From positions 16,085,067 to 16,149,066 of the forward strand of contig OX344758.2 of NCBI GenBank assembly GCA_947034885.2: a stretch of DNA of 64,000 nt. Direction: 5' to 3'. Source of the DNA: Thuidium tamariscinum. Taxonomy: Eukaryota; Streptophyta; Bryopsida; Hypnales; Thuidiaceae. Positions within the stretch are counted from its first letter, which is position 1; each line of letters starts with the position of its first letter. The notes below the pieces were generated by a model. It saw nothing but the letters and a program-made list of their open reading frames with translations. It did not search any database and was not told the DNA's origin. This document shows, piece after piece, positions 11,515 through 23,849 of this stretch. Position numbers and translations under genes: made by a program.

Positions 11515-14376
11515 ATGGATTTTCATGGTCCTGAGGAATTTGCAACTCCAGTCCCCACGCTTCCAGATGATGTTCGGTTGTGCGAGGGGATCCCTCGTGC
11601 AAAATGGGTCTCTCAGTCTGTTACCCTCCAGAATGATGACGGGGTGGATATTGCCAGAGGTGTCTGTCAGAACGTTGATTCTGATTTGGTTGTTGACCAC
11701 GACGGGAAGTCACTCGGTGATGATCGAGTTGCTATCCAGATTGCAGAGTCTTTGAATGAGGAGCTCTATTCTTCTGGGAACATGTGGTCGCTACGCTCTT
11801 GGCACATCAGGAGAGTGTTCCTTTATGACGGAGCCTCATTGTACGATAACGATCAGACGCACATATACCACACGGCCATTAACCCCTCAAGTAGAAGAGT
11901 TCGAAAGGGGGTTCGTTCATATGAAACAAGTCGTGAAAGGGTTGAACCTGAGGTTCTTCCTAAGAAAGAACTTCTTTTGACTATGGAATCAATCACTGCA
12001 GTTTCTACTAAAATATGTTGTGAGATGAATTGTGTGCAACCTTTTCCACGTGCACAAATACAGTCAATACGGACTGAACTGTATGGCGGAGATGACTTCA
12101 AGGCTCGTAACAAGACGCTTCTAGAGGTACATAGGCAAATTCACAAAGACGATAGAGGCAAAGACTAGATAACTTTGAAAGGTAGAGAAGTGTGCCCTAC
12201 TGCTTGGTGGATTATTCATGGGATTGCAAAGTGTACATTCTATAGGTACAAGGGGAAAGCAAGAAGTGGGGAGCAAGCAGAGGTTCATGGGAATTTGGGG
12301 AGCAAGAAGCCTCACAAGCATACTATTCAAGCTATTGCCACACTTCGAACACTTATAGAGTCGGATGCTGATCAGATGCCACACAAGACTAGAACACTTG
12401 AGTCTGGAGAGAAAGTCACCGCAATGGTTTTGCCATCCTCGTTCCGTTGGAGTGAGCAATTAGAAGAAATCAATGCTTCCAATGCGATGTTGGATCTGCC
12501 ACCAATATCTTCAAGTGGTTTGAGTAACATTCGTCGTGCTTCTTTTCCTGAATATGCAGCAAAGGCACGTGGAGACACCTTTGCTCGGTGTGGAGTGTGT
12601 GACACCTACAAGCAATTAAGGAAAGCTTGTGTGGGTGCTGAGTCAAAATTGAAGTGGACCAATCTTTATAAAACTCATAATCAAGGGCAAGAAGCTCATA
12701 GGGAATACTATTATTCCAATCGACGCACTTCAACACTACAACCCGAGACGATGTTGTGCATTATTCACGATAAGATGGATCATTCAAAGACAGCTTCTCC
12801 TCACTTCTCTCACAAGACCAAAGTGACAGAATCCTTCATGAAAATGCCTGTAGCAGTTACAGGTATGATTGCTCATGGTCATGGCGACGTGCGATATGCA
12901 CACTATGGATTAAGTATTTATCCAACAGATTCAAATCATACTATTGGATCAATTGCAAGATTATTGCGTGATTTGGAAGGAGCGCCCAAGAATTCATCAC
13001 GCATATTATTTTCTATTGAGAGGGACCAATCAACATTGACAAAAGCACTTCTAGATGGAGCAGAAACTTGCTTGGACTCCCTCCTCCCACCTCCAGAAGA
13101 ACCCCTTCCAGCTAAACCTCTTCCTCCGGTGTTAATATTGCAATTAGACAATGCTTTAGGAGACAACAAGAACCGATATGTTTTTGCTTTTTGCTCTATG
13201 CTTGTCTGCAAAGGCATTTTTCGTGAGGTGTATATTAATTTCCTCATTGTAGGACATACGCACGAAGACATTGATGCTCTTTTTGGTCGTTGGAGCTCGA
13301 GATTGAAGACAAGTAGCTATCCAACACTTCCAAGACTCATGAAGTCATTTATAGATTGTGAAACGCACCCTGTAATTCCTCATCTCATTGAGGAAGTTCC
13401 TGACTTCAAGGCATTTGTACAAGGGTACTTGGGCACCGGAGGGGATTTTTTGGGGGGGCATTCTAGAGCCCAGCAGTTCAAGTTTTTCATGGATCCAAAT
13501 GGATGGCCTCTGATGGAGTATAAAAATTTGTGTAATGATCCTAAGTGGTTGCTAGAGGATGGTAAGGGGATTCAGTTGTGGTCCGAGACTGAAGATGGGC
13601 TTCCTATAGTGTCGAGTGGGAATCCTCGACCTCTTGTTCCAGAGAAGATGAAGGATCTTGAACACGTAAAAAAGGGATTGAATGGTTTTGTTGCGCATTG
13701 GAAGAAAATGTCAAATGACGATTACACAAGAGAGTTCAGGCGGAAGAATGGTGCCTTAGAAGATTACTGGAAGGGTGTTCGGGCGGCTCTAGATGCACCT
13801 CTTCAAGTGCGTGAAGCATTACTTGATGGGTTTTGGCCGGCTTCCCGGATTGCTCCGGATGAGACAAATTGGATGCAAAGAGATGGCACATTGCATGAGG
13901 AAGACGCAGAAGATGCGCCGTTCGTTGGACGTAGACGTGATCGTCCACGTCCTTCATTCCGTGTTAATGTTGATACGCATGAAGGTTCTTTTATTGCTGT
14001 ACGTCCAGCTCATGGTGATCCTAAACCATTTTGGCTTGCTAGGGCCATTACGGCTCCGAGTCCAGATCCAGGGCATATGCATATGATCCGAATTCAATAT
14101 TGGACGCCTGCCTCAAATCGGCACATTAATATGGATACATATGCGGGATGGGACACAAAACAAGGGAATGTGTGGCGTGAAGACACCATGATTAAACCAA
14201 CATGGTCTAGTACGGGTTGTATCCTAACGGCTTGGAAGCCTCGTTTCCGAGAGAACACTAAAAAGCCGAAAGTATCGATTCCAAATTTACAAATTGGCAT
14301 CATTAAGGCATCATTGGCGGCCTTTGCAATTGATGAGCACAACGATGAGGAGAATGAGTCAATGGAAGAAGAATGA
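11515..14376 (+). CDS. Large transposase-like protein with VGHTHEDID motif (DUF7869-like)
   Basis: One frame runs from the ATG at 11515, directly after a TTTTTTGCAG acceptor, to TGA at 14374-14376 (953 codons). It is interrupted once, by TAG at 12166-12168. A CGVC zinc-knuckle-like pair lies near residue 359. QLDNALGDNKN lies near residue 543 and VGHTHEDIDALFGRWS near 579. The spaced acidic residues within a predicted alpha/beta core recall RNase H-fold (DDE) transposases. By memory the HTHEDID motif marks the DUF7869 family, which is found in many repeat-rich plant, animal and protist genomes. The C-terminus is acidic. Terminal inverted repeats were not found, so it may be a mobile-element gene or a domesticated one. 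The upstream palindrome cluster links it to the ParB-like gene. Confidence 0.7.
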
Positions 14377-15087
14377 ATATTTTGTAGTTGTAGCAGTAGG
14401 TTTTTGTTGTTGTATTTCGAACACTAGATCGTTTTTTCGTATTGTAGTTACAGGTTATGAGAATGATATTTGCATACATATATAGTACAAGTCAGATATG
14501 AATATGTCTTTAGCCACACTATAGTGGATATGTATTAAATTATGATTTCTATTAATAGTACTTATATATTTTCTACCTTTACATCTTCCTATTGTATGTT
14601 GAAAAGATTTCTTATATCAATGTAGGAATATGTGACAAGTTTAAGGAGTGAAATTGTGAAAGTGTGATATCATCAAACTTCACATGTGTGTTGTAAGAAG
14701 TACAAGTCTCCATTAAAAACATTAAACTTGAAAATGTTTTGAGCTATTTTGTTTACTTATAATAAATAATTAAAAGAAGAAATATAGATGTTGATAGTGG
14801 ATATTTATAGCTTGTAGAAATAAAAAAATATTTAAAAAGAATAATTCTTGACACTCGTAAGTCTCAATTTAATGAAAAGTCTCAATTTAATGAAAGCTTT
14901 TTAGGCCTTAAAATAGAAAGTTGTTAAAATGAGACTACACTTTGTCTCATTTTAACGAATAAGGCCTTTAATATTGTTCACCAATTAAATTAGTTTTTGA
15001 AAATTACAAAAGGGGAGGGGGACTGCGAAGACATGCCATGTGTCCCCCTTCCCATTGATGAAATTTAATTTAGTTGATTTGGTTTTG

Positions 15088-15118
15088 TTTCAATACATTG
15101 TCTTACAATGTATTGAAA
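15088..15118. other. Perfect 13-bp inverted repeat (hairpin)
   Basis: TTTCAATACATTG and its exact complement are separated by five bases. The surrounding 14,380-15,640 is AT-rich and holds no gene I can support. Confidence 0.6.
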
Positions 15119-15641
15119 AGTGGGAGTAAGTGCTAATCCATACAATATATTGAATAGAGTCATTGGACTATCCAATCTAAAATTTACATATATGACGAAA
15201 AATAGATTTTAATAGGGATACACATTAGAAACTCAAAATCATATTCAGTGGTTCAAAGATTACGTAAGTTAGCATGAAAAATGTGAAGAAACTAGTAGTA
15301 TTGGACCAACTAATGAATGTATAATTTGGGGTAGTGAAATTGCAAAAGTTTGGTAGATTTATAGTAATTTTTGTGGTACTTGAAATTGATAATACATCCC
15401 TTTGAACATTTGGTTGAAATAAATTTTTTTTCAATTTTTTTTAACCCGTAAAGGTTTTTGACTATGTTTTCACCAAAACTACTCCAAAACTATCATGTCT
15501 AGGACAACTATCAAATTTGAAAAAAAAAAAATCTAAAATTATGTAACCATAGGATCATTTGTTGCACTAGTTTGAGAAGATGTGGAAAAAATTTCAGAAA
15601 TTTTTGTAGTGTAGATTGCAAGATAAATTAGTATTTGAAGG

Positions 15642-15909
15642 CATTAGGGAGGATCTGAAGGCTCAATAAGACTACGAGTTCCCATAGTCTAGAAACGCAA
15701 GAATTACCCTAGGAACGCAGAATTGTAGGAATCCTTCGTCGTTGAGCAACTACCACGTCATTAATTTATTTTTTTAAACTTTTTTTTTCATATTTTAGGA
15801 TCTAATTTTTTTTTAGTAATTGTTGGCTGACAACAACCAACAATTCCTTAGACAGTTTTGGGAATAGACCTTAAAACAACCTTGTAGAAGCCTCTAATCC
15901 CCCCTAATG
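15642..15909. mobile_element. Small inverted-repeat element (MITE), CATTAGGG ends
   Basis: The left end CATTAGGGAGGAT matches the complement of the right end (CATTAGGGGGGAT). It is 268 bp long and non-coding. If the TA inside each terminus is the duplicated target, this is a Tc1/mariner-like MITE; otherwise the duplication is not visible. The MITE at 50,737 also starts after CATTA. Confidence 0.45.
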
Positions 15910-16536
15910 TTACAAAATTCTTTTTTTTACCATTATAAAAATCCGGGCAACTACACTTCAAAAGGCCACATTTGTATAAAAAAATGTTCAAAATGGTTGT
16001 TACTCTTTGGATTCATTCTTCAATTCAAGTTGGCTACATACTTGAAAATTTTCAAATCATTTGAAACTGTACAACATGTACAAAAAAAATAGTAAGTCAA
16101 AAGAAGTAGAGAATGATTCAAAGTATTAAATTGTTAACAATTTATTTATTGAATTGAAAAATGCCAATCCCAATGGTTCAATGTTGTATTAAACAATCTA
16201 CATCCAATGTTTGTTTGTTTTTTTCAAAACTATTGAAAATTGAGTAAAATAAAGGACTTCAAAGTTTATTTTAGAGTACCTACCTGCAAACTAAAATTCT
16301 TCATATTTTTTTACTCATTAATCCAAATGGAAAGATTCAAGGCCTTCCGTGTATATATAAATCTATAAAATTTATTTCAAATTTATGTTTCTAAAAAAAG
16401 TGATTTTTTCTAATCTACCCAAACTGCCTATGTTGAAAAACAAACAACATATTATGCGATAACGTTTCAACTATGTAATAAAATTCACAAAAATTGTTGG
16501 ACTTTAAAGATATTCCTTATCTACACCTTCTATTAA

Positions 16537-17351
16537 CCCCTGAGCGCCCAAGAGGCGAAATTTGGGGCACCCAAAATTTTATTTTGAGTTTGTTGGGTTG
16601 CTGAGGGTCTTGTACTACTTTGGAAGTAGTACAAGGTGGAGCGGGGTACATGCATGATTTCGTGGAGTGGGGCAATGGTAGAGAAACTTCCAGCACATTT
16701 GGCTAGGGGCCTAGCTAGAAAGAACACAAGATTCAGTGAAATTTCATTTTCCACTACTAAACCTGGCATGGTGTTACGGTTTTTTTTGGCACCATTGGGG
16801 TTTGTACCACAACAGCTTTGTTTTAGAGTGTAGTTTGCATACTGTGGCAGAGCTTTGAGGTCGCAAGCTTACTTGTTCCTGTACCACCGATATAGATTCC
16901 AACGTGTAAGTGAGCACCTGCTGTGGAACCTGCTGCCGGTGACATTCATGGAATGCAACAATGACTCTATTGTTCAAGGCTTGTGAAATGTGCCTTGTCA
17001 ATGTTAGAAAAGTCTGAAAATTGGTGGCCCCCAAGATACTTGCTTTGCGCACATTCTGCCAAATTTTCAAAGGCAAGGGCCTCTTCCTTAGGCTATGCAA
17101 GCATTCTGAAGTCCCAAACCCTTCCAAAAATCTACCTTCCCCAAATTGTCAACGCAACTTTGACCATTCTAAACTCAGGATCCAATCAGTGAAAAGCTCC
17201 ACAAATTTCATTAGAGCTCCGGACTGTAGGCTTCTGGTGAATTCAACAGTCAAGGCCTTCTAATCTTAGTTTTTGATTCAGACAACCATCTTTCTTGCAA
17301 GGTGGTCCAAACTGGCAGCACTTTGTTGAACACGACTAGGGCGCTTAGGGG
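16537..17351. mobile_element. piggyBac-like non-autonomous element flanked by TTAA
   Basis: TTAA (16533-16536) is followed by CCCCTGAGCGCCCAAG. The right end is the complement of CCCCTAAGCGCCCTAG, followed by TTAA (17352-17355). TTAA duplication plus CCC-starting termini is the piggyBac hallmark. The interior shows no intact transposase. It includes a perfect 12-bp hairpin at 16609-16635. Another GGGGTTAA end is at 17442-17449. Confidence 0.6.
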
Positions 17352-19674
17352 TTAAAGCTTAGTTTTAAAACATAGAAATCTCTAGTTACACATACATGCC
17401 CAAAATCACTATGTTGACAAAGAAGACACTTTGGTCCTTTAGGGGTTAAATATTCATAAAATTTCTTATCAATCAAAGTGGATTTATGAAAACTTTCTCA
17501 AATCAAATGTGTTTTTTTCATTTAGGGGAAGGGGTGAATTGTTTTATCAATACCCATGTGATATTTCAGTGATACTTGGTGATATCTATATAAAAATTAG
17601 GTGATACCTAGGTACAATTAGGCTATTGGTCTCAAAATGCAAGAGTGACATGGTTATTTTGAAACAAAGAAATAAAAAATTCTTTACCAAAAAAATAGCC
17701 AATATCTTTTGGTTGTTGCCAATTGGCAAAATTTCATGCATGGAAAAGCACTAGCTCAAATGCATGGAATTTTTTTCAATTTGATGATGTTTTCATTATT
17801 TTAAAAAATGTTTATTTTATTAACAAAGTATCAAAATCAATAGCAAGGTAGGGCACATAATAACCCCCATGGCCCCATAAGTGGATGCATAAAAGTCATT
17901 TTTAATATTATCTTATCTCGAGGTTTATTTTGACATAAATCATTCCAAAAATAATTAATGATATTTTGAAATTTTAAAACATGGTTGATTGAATGCGCAA
18001 GAATGACCTTCAAGATTATCAAATAAATGGAAAAAAATTCAAAGGAATGAAACTCTCATTATAGAAATATTGAATTTTTTTTGTAGTAAATAGAAAAACA
18101 ATTAGATGAATGGAAGTTTTGGAATGAAAAATAAATTAATAGGAATATTGTAATCTACTCTGACTCTAAAATAATAATAATTTTTTTATCAACTATCCAT
18201 TGATAATGGTCAAAGAGTAAGGTAGTAGTATAAGGTGGTAGTTGTAAGATGGACAATAGAAGGCTTTTAATTTTTGAATAATGGCTACATCATCATAAAG
18301 AAATTGAAAACATTGACATGAATCATGATCACATGTAGAAAAATGATACTGATTGTAATTAAGTTGAACCAACAATTTTTGAATGGAAATTTACTCCAAT
18401 GAATTTGAAAAGTCAAATAGACTTGATTTATTTCATCTTTACATCCAATTTTACTTCTACTATCACATTTATTTTTGGTGTTTATAATTTGATTATTTAA
18501 GTAGTATGTATAGGTTTTTTTCTTAGATTTTTTGTGCCATAAGGCACTAAAAAGAATAATTTGGCTTAAAAAAAAATTATAAATTGTAAGGTTTATTGCC
18601 ACTGAGCTTCAAATTATTAAAAAATATTGGATAAAATCATCAAATTGTGGATGAAAATAAAATTTTAGATATGGGATATGTACGAATGTGATATTTTCTA
18701 TCCAATATGTAGATGATTGTTGAAATTTGGAGCACCACAACAACATTTTACATTGCCACTTAATACTTCATAAAAAAACGAAAAAAATTCTAACATGGTT
18801 GTATGTGCTAATTGAGCAAGAAGGTTGTAACAAAAAGTACAACAAAATTGAATACACGTGATCCACACAAACCACTTTGATTGGTAGTATAGACTCTATT
18901 CCATATTTTTGTAAGTTAGATCGACTAGACTACAAAGTAATCTACATTGATTACAATTGTTTGTTGGTTATGAATCATGGTGAACTTAACTCCTAAATGC
19001 CCAAGCCTTTTCAAGTGTGTTTTGACTATGGAGAAAGTGCATTGGCTTGTAGTCATCTCTAATGAAGCAAGTTGATTTTTTTCCAAAATTTAACTGTACA
19101 AATGTTTAAAGAATTTGTTTATCAATAGGTACATAGATTTTGAGTGCAAAATTGTATAGGAGTTGTGACATTATAATGAGAGAAGAGTATATTTTCTATA
19201 TTTAGTATGATGCCTTTATCCACAATGTTTCCCAAATTTGCATATAATTTTTTTGGGGGATTGGAGGTGACATGAACAACTGCATAGAGTGTTAGCACAC
19301 TAAAATGCACTTCTAAAAAACTTAATTTCACATGAAAAGCTATTAAACTCATTACACAATCCACCTTGCAATTGTTGAAATGCAACTATTCTTTTATAAG
19401 TAAAAATTGCAAATAGCTCCAAATCAATAGTTGTATGTTCAAATTTTCAATGGTCAATATCATGAAAACACTTTAGACTTTCCATTGGAACCATTCTCAA
19501 AGCAAATAGATATGTACAATTTCTTAGATCTCAAATCAAGTGAAATTGCTAAATGCTACAAAATGAAGAAAAATTGGCAAGCTTTACACTTTTGGTACAT
19601 GTATGCCTTTGAAGACCTCTCAATAATCAATTATGTACTTTTTTCAGCGAAAAATGAAAGTTTTCAATAGTTAA

Positions 19675-19776
19675 CCCTTAAAACCACCCCCAAATTTTTT
19701 TAAACGGTCAAAGAAATTGAACTACCCGCTCAAAAATGAACCTGAAATTTCAGATCGACCACTGGGCAGTAAGGGG
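19675..19776. mobile_element. 102-bp TTAA-flanked mini-element, or a further piggyBac-like terminus
   Basis: TTAA at 19671-19674 is followed by CCCTTAAAACCACCC. AAGGGG precedes TTAA at 19777-19780. The right terminus (complement CCCCTTACTGCCCA) matches the left terminus at 16537 better than its own partner. The outer pair 16537-19776 could therefore bound one nested element. The AT-rich DNA from 17,450 to 19,670 contains no gene I can support. Confidence 0.4.
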
Positions 19777-20513
19777 TTAAGACAAGCCACAAGTGATAGA
19801 ATTTAGTCAAAGAAAAAAACAAGAAAGTCTAACCTGCAAAACCTGTCACCATATCAACAAGTTTCAATGCCATTGCAACGATAAAAATATACAAAATCAT
19901 GGCTTGCAAAATCCACCACTCAAAACCATTGACTCAAATCACCAAGTAACTTACACTCAGGGCTGAGACAAGGGATCATCAACAAGCATCAGATTAAAAA
20001 GAAAATCTCAGCTTCTTGAGTACAGTAGCCGATGTATAGGGGGATCAAAGTATATTAGCAAACACACCAAAATCCAAAGCTATGCATAGGAATCTTTCAA
20101 CAAAATTCAAACCTTGTGCGGAATTTGTGGTTTTATCATGAAGCACGTCAACATATAAAAAAGGTACAGTGATATATCATTAGGCAACACAATGGGGACA
20201 GGTTTGGGAATACCAAGGATTAAATTCAAGAAATAGTAGAGAAATTGATGACCAAGCCACCTGGACGAGGTAGATAACCTTGCCAATCACCACGCAATGG
20301 AAATTCAAATTCTTCTCCACAATACAATTATAGGAACTTATAAGCTCCCAAACTTTACATGATTATGCAATGCCATGTTAAGATTCACTTTCAAAAAAAA
20401 TTACAAAAAGGTTTCCTTTTGTAGATTTTGTTGCAACTTAAACATAACAAGCTTGAAATTGCTTGATTAAAAACTTTGTTGCCCATCACTGCATAGTGTG
20501 CGGTGATTGTGCG

Positions 20514-21248
20514 GGGTCATTGTAAGAAACACCGTCCATTTTCTATAGCGTTTTGCAGTACACCCCCTTTTTCTTTAGGAGTACTATTTAATTAGAAAAA
20601 TAATTTTTAAGAAATAAGAAAAATATGTACAATGTATATACCTTAAAGAAGAAGGCACCCTATGGAGGAAAAGCTTTGCAAAATTCTCTAAGTAGGATTA
20701 CTAGAAAAGTGGAAAATCTCATGAAAATGGGAATATTTATATTTTAATTTGTAAAAAATAGGAAAAGCTCTTTTTCTCAAATCTAAAAATTAGCCATTTG
20801 AGAAGAATTGATGGTGATGATATTTCACCAAAAAAATAATCTTAGCACTATTGTTGATGGTCAAAAATTGTGTGCAATTGGAGTGTTGTTTGCATGCATG
20901 TGGAGGACATAAAATAATATATTTTTAGATTTACTTTGGTAGGAATATACTTTCCTAAAATGCAAATTCACCATGAAAATTTCAACTTTAGATCATTAAA
21001 TTTGGGTACTCCTAATGTAGTAAAACCCCCTAAACCTCAGTTTGCGACAAATTAACAAAAATTAATTTTAAATATAAAATGTTTTTTTTTTAATTTTTGA
21101 AAAATAAGGGATGTAAAAACCATCAAGTTAGAGAGGTCCAATAATTATTTTATATTCTCAAATATTTTTATTCAAAAGTTATAGCAGAAAAGAACAACAA
21201 AACTCCAATTGTGACGAGAAATAGGACCGGTGTTTCTTGCAATCACCC
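20514..21248. mobile_element. MITE copy A, GGGT.ATTG.AAGAAACACCG termini
   Basis: Imperfect terminal inverted repeats GGGTCATTGTAAGAAACACC and (complement of the right end) GGGTGATTGCAAGAAACACC bound 735 non-coding, AT-rich bases. The same termini occur on the element at 48,076-48,803; the interiors look mostly different. No clear target duplication is visible here. From 19,781 to 20,513 no gene is seen. Confidence 0.6.
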
Positions 21249-21401
21249 TATAGTGGTCAATTCTTGAGTTCCTTTTGTGTTTACAAAGTTCCAGTGATGC
21301 ACGGTGTTTGCCTAGTAATTAGTAGTTTTAGTATCTGGTAATTGAAAGGGTCCGGTTAATGGCAAGTTTACTATATTAATCTACTCTACTTCTGGTACTT
21401 C

Positions 21402-21842
21402 CACTACTAGAATACATGGGTATAAATGATTGCGGAAGAATGACTCAATGTCCGCTTTGACTAAATAATGACTGCAACTCCGTAATAGCATCGGGACTGT
21501 AGCAGAAAATGAATCCTAGTCATTTTGTAGTCACGACTGCGACTTGCGCTTCAGAGGATGATGGATGAATTATACTGTCAACGTTTTCCTGTTCTAGAAA
21601 GGACCTGTAACACTGGGGTGCATCTGGTCGGGCAAGTTCAGTCATTCACGAGTCCGTTGTAGTCATTAACTGCAACTTCCCGGTACTGGATTATGACAGA
21701 ACAATGACTATACATCAGAGAGTACCTACATCCAGGTTTTATAGGCAGGACAGCCCGCTGAAGTGGAATTTAGTCATAAAAGACTACTAAAAAATGACTA
21801 CAGTCTCAGTCATTTTGTGATTTAGTCACTTATTAGTAGCCT
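21402..21842. mobile_element. CACTA (En/Spm) transposon terminus with subterminal repeats
   Basis: CACTACTAGAATACATGGG at 21402 is a textbook plant CACTA terminus. The next 440 bases hold many copies of AATGACT or AGTCATT in both orientations, as expected for TNPA-type subterminal binding sites. The same short motifs fill the introns of the transposase gene at 25.5-29.8 kb, which suggests one family. The matching opposite terminus was not found. Confidence 0.65.
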
Positions 21843-22211
21843 ATGGGCTTAGTCATGGGTATTGATTTAAGTGGTCATCGACTTGATCTGCATCCTATCG
21901 GGACTCATGTATTGCTTGTCTTCCAAAATTCATGGCACATAACAGTCAGGGACCCCATTACTCTCGTCGTTGACAATCAGAGTACTCTCAAGGCAGCCAG
22001 AAACCCACTTCATTATGAAAACGGACAGCATATAGAACTTTGGCTGCACTTTATTAGACAGAACGTTACACTAGGAACGATGGAAACCCTATATATCCAA
22101 ATGAGAGATCAAATGGCACACATACTTGCCAAGCCTCTTAGAAAACAAGTATTCACAGAACTCAAGGATGAGACGGGAGTCAAGGACATTTGTTCTATAA
22201 ATGAGACTTAG
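21843..22211 (+). mobile_element. Ty1/Copia RNase H fossil fragment
   Basis: The region encodes a piece of a Copia polymerase: the RNase H segment around VVDNQSTLKAARNP, then a degraded tail resembling the usual DQ.AD..TKPL end. Only this part is present and no flanking LTR pair is seen, so it is a broken, old fragment. It lies directly against the CACTA subterminal region, either captured or a nested relic. Confidence 0.65.
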
Positions 22212-22963
22212 CCTTCCTGCAAGTACCGCTCTGCATCTACGAGTGATTTAAAACTTTGAAACTTAGCGTTACTATATCCTTTAACCTCCCTCTCACAGTC
22301 TGACCAACTGAGGTAAACACCTAGCGTGAAACCCTACCGTACTGCATAGTACTTTTGTACAGTGGAGGCTACACCGAATCCTTTTATTTCGCTCCTCGGA
22401 ACAATCACCTTCTATCGAATCTCCTCTCGCCAAAATTCCTTTTGCCGACTTGCTCGACTTTGACCATCAAGGCATCGACTTAGTGCGCGATGGAGAAGCA
22501 CCACGAGAAGCGCCAACCACACCAACTCTGGTTGTCAAACAACAGGATACACATATGAGAAAGAAATAAAAATTGCTTCTCTCAAGATTAAAAGATTGAA
22601 TAAAAGAAAGTGCCCTCACCATCGTCATTGTAACAGAAATGATGTGGCGAAGACTTGCTCGCACAAACAAAATGAACGTTGGACTCGACTCGCTCCAAAC
22701 CTATATTATAACTTAGTATGAATCGATCATGTTAGGGTACTTACGAAGTACCTCGGTGCGGTGTCCTGTTGTAAATTCCTACATAGTGTACAAACATATT
22801 ATAATATGTTTTATTGGGTAGCTTCAAGGTGACGTTATTTCTTTGAATAACTTCAAGGTGACGCTGTTCTATTGAGATGTACAACATCCATATAAGAATA
22901 CGATTTTGCCTTAGAGTCTCATTGAATTTTGTTGGTGAGTTTAGTTTTCACATTAGAACTAGA

Positions 22964-23422
22964 ATGTCGAACTGGAGGGTTTTTTCTGAGTCTCAAGATG
23001 AAGAGCCTCAACTGGAGGCTGAATTTGAACTTTCGTTGTCACAACTGCCGGATCAACCTCTTCTGCTACAAGATATTGTATTGTCGCGTGAGCATCCACA
23101 AGATGAAGCTGGGCCTTCTCGACCGCCGAAACAACCTCGTATGGAGCAACGGTGGCACGGGAACCTTCAGCGAGATGCTCGAGCTTTGGTGATCTTATTG
23201 CAAGTTGGGTGTGTTGAGCCCGGAAGTCGTGAAGTGACGTTTGAAGGATGTTTTGAAGGTCTAAACGACGAAGAATATTTTGGTATGGTGAGGCCTATCG
23301 AAGGGAGTCGCGGTCACGAACGATGGTTAGAAGGACCGGTGAATCCTTTGACAAAGGCGGAACGTGCTGATTATGTCGCCGCGACAATCAAACGCATCCT
23401 CAAGTTTCTGCAGATGGAGTGA
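22964..23422 (+). CDS. Unrecognised 152-aa protein
   Basis: An ATG at 22964 (a further in-frame ATG is at 22877) opens a frame to TGA at 23420-23422. The N-terminus is acidic, followed by a Pro/Arg-rich linker with GPSRPPKQPR and then a compact C-terminal part including GLNDEEYFGMVRP. The codon content and composition look coding. A 28-bp duplication with CTTCAAGGTGACG lies just upstream (22,828-22,875). I do not recognise a family. It could be a passenger gene of the CACTA element in which it seems to lie. Confidence 0.45.
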   Translation: MSNWRVFSESQDEEPQLEAEFELSLSQLPDQPLLLQDIVLSREHPQDEAGPSRPPKQPRMEQRWHGNLQRDARALVILLQVGCVEPGSREVTFEGCFEGLNDEEYFGMVRPIEGSRGHERWLEGPVNPLTKAERADYVAATIKRILKFLQME

Positions 23423-23849
23423 AGCTTCGATTGAAACTCTAGTTTTTTACCTCTAGTAAACATTTATTGAATATTAGTTCTTAATTTTATATTTTGAGTA
23501 TTTTATTTTAATCGTAGTGTGTGATTAAATGTAGAATAAAGTTTTTATGATAGAAAAATTAGCTTGGGGTTTGATGATAAGGGAGAGTGTGAATGGAGAA
23601 ATGGTTGGAATCTTAGGTGGGGTCTTGGTAGGGGTATGGGCTGATGTGCCTCATCCCCTCACTTATGATGGGGAGGAAATTAGGGAAAAGTTGCTTAGTT
23701 GGTGTGTGGAGAGGGAGTTTTGTGTGTGTGTTTTTGGGAAGTTTTTGGCCGAATTTCGGGTTGATGTAGCTCATTGAGCATTGAATCTTTGGAATTGAAA
23801 CTTTGGCATCTGATTTCTTGTGATTAGACCTTTCCAAATTGTGCTTGCA

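Noticed and set aside
16774-17127. 117-codon minus-strand frame as a piggyBac transposase remnant
   Set aside because: I could not find the DDD motifs or the Cys-rich tail; similarity to known transposases is not visible.
23547-23777. 76-codon plus-strand open frame after the 152-aa gene
   Set aside because: GT/TG-rich low-complexity composition, an opposite frame of equal length, and no domain.
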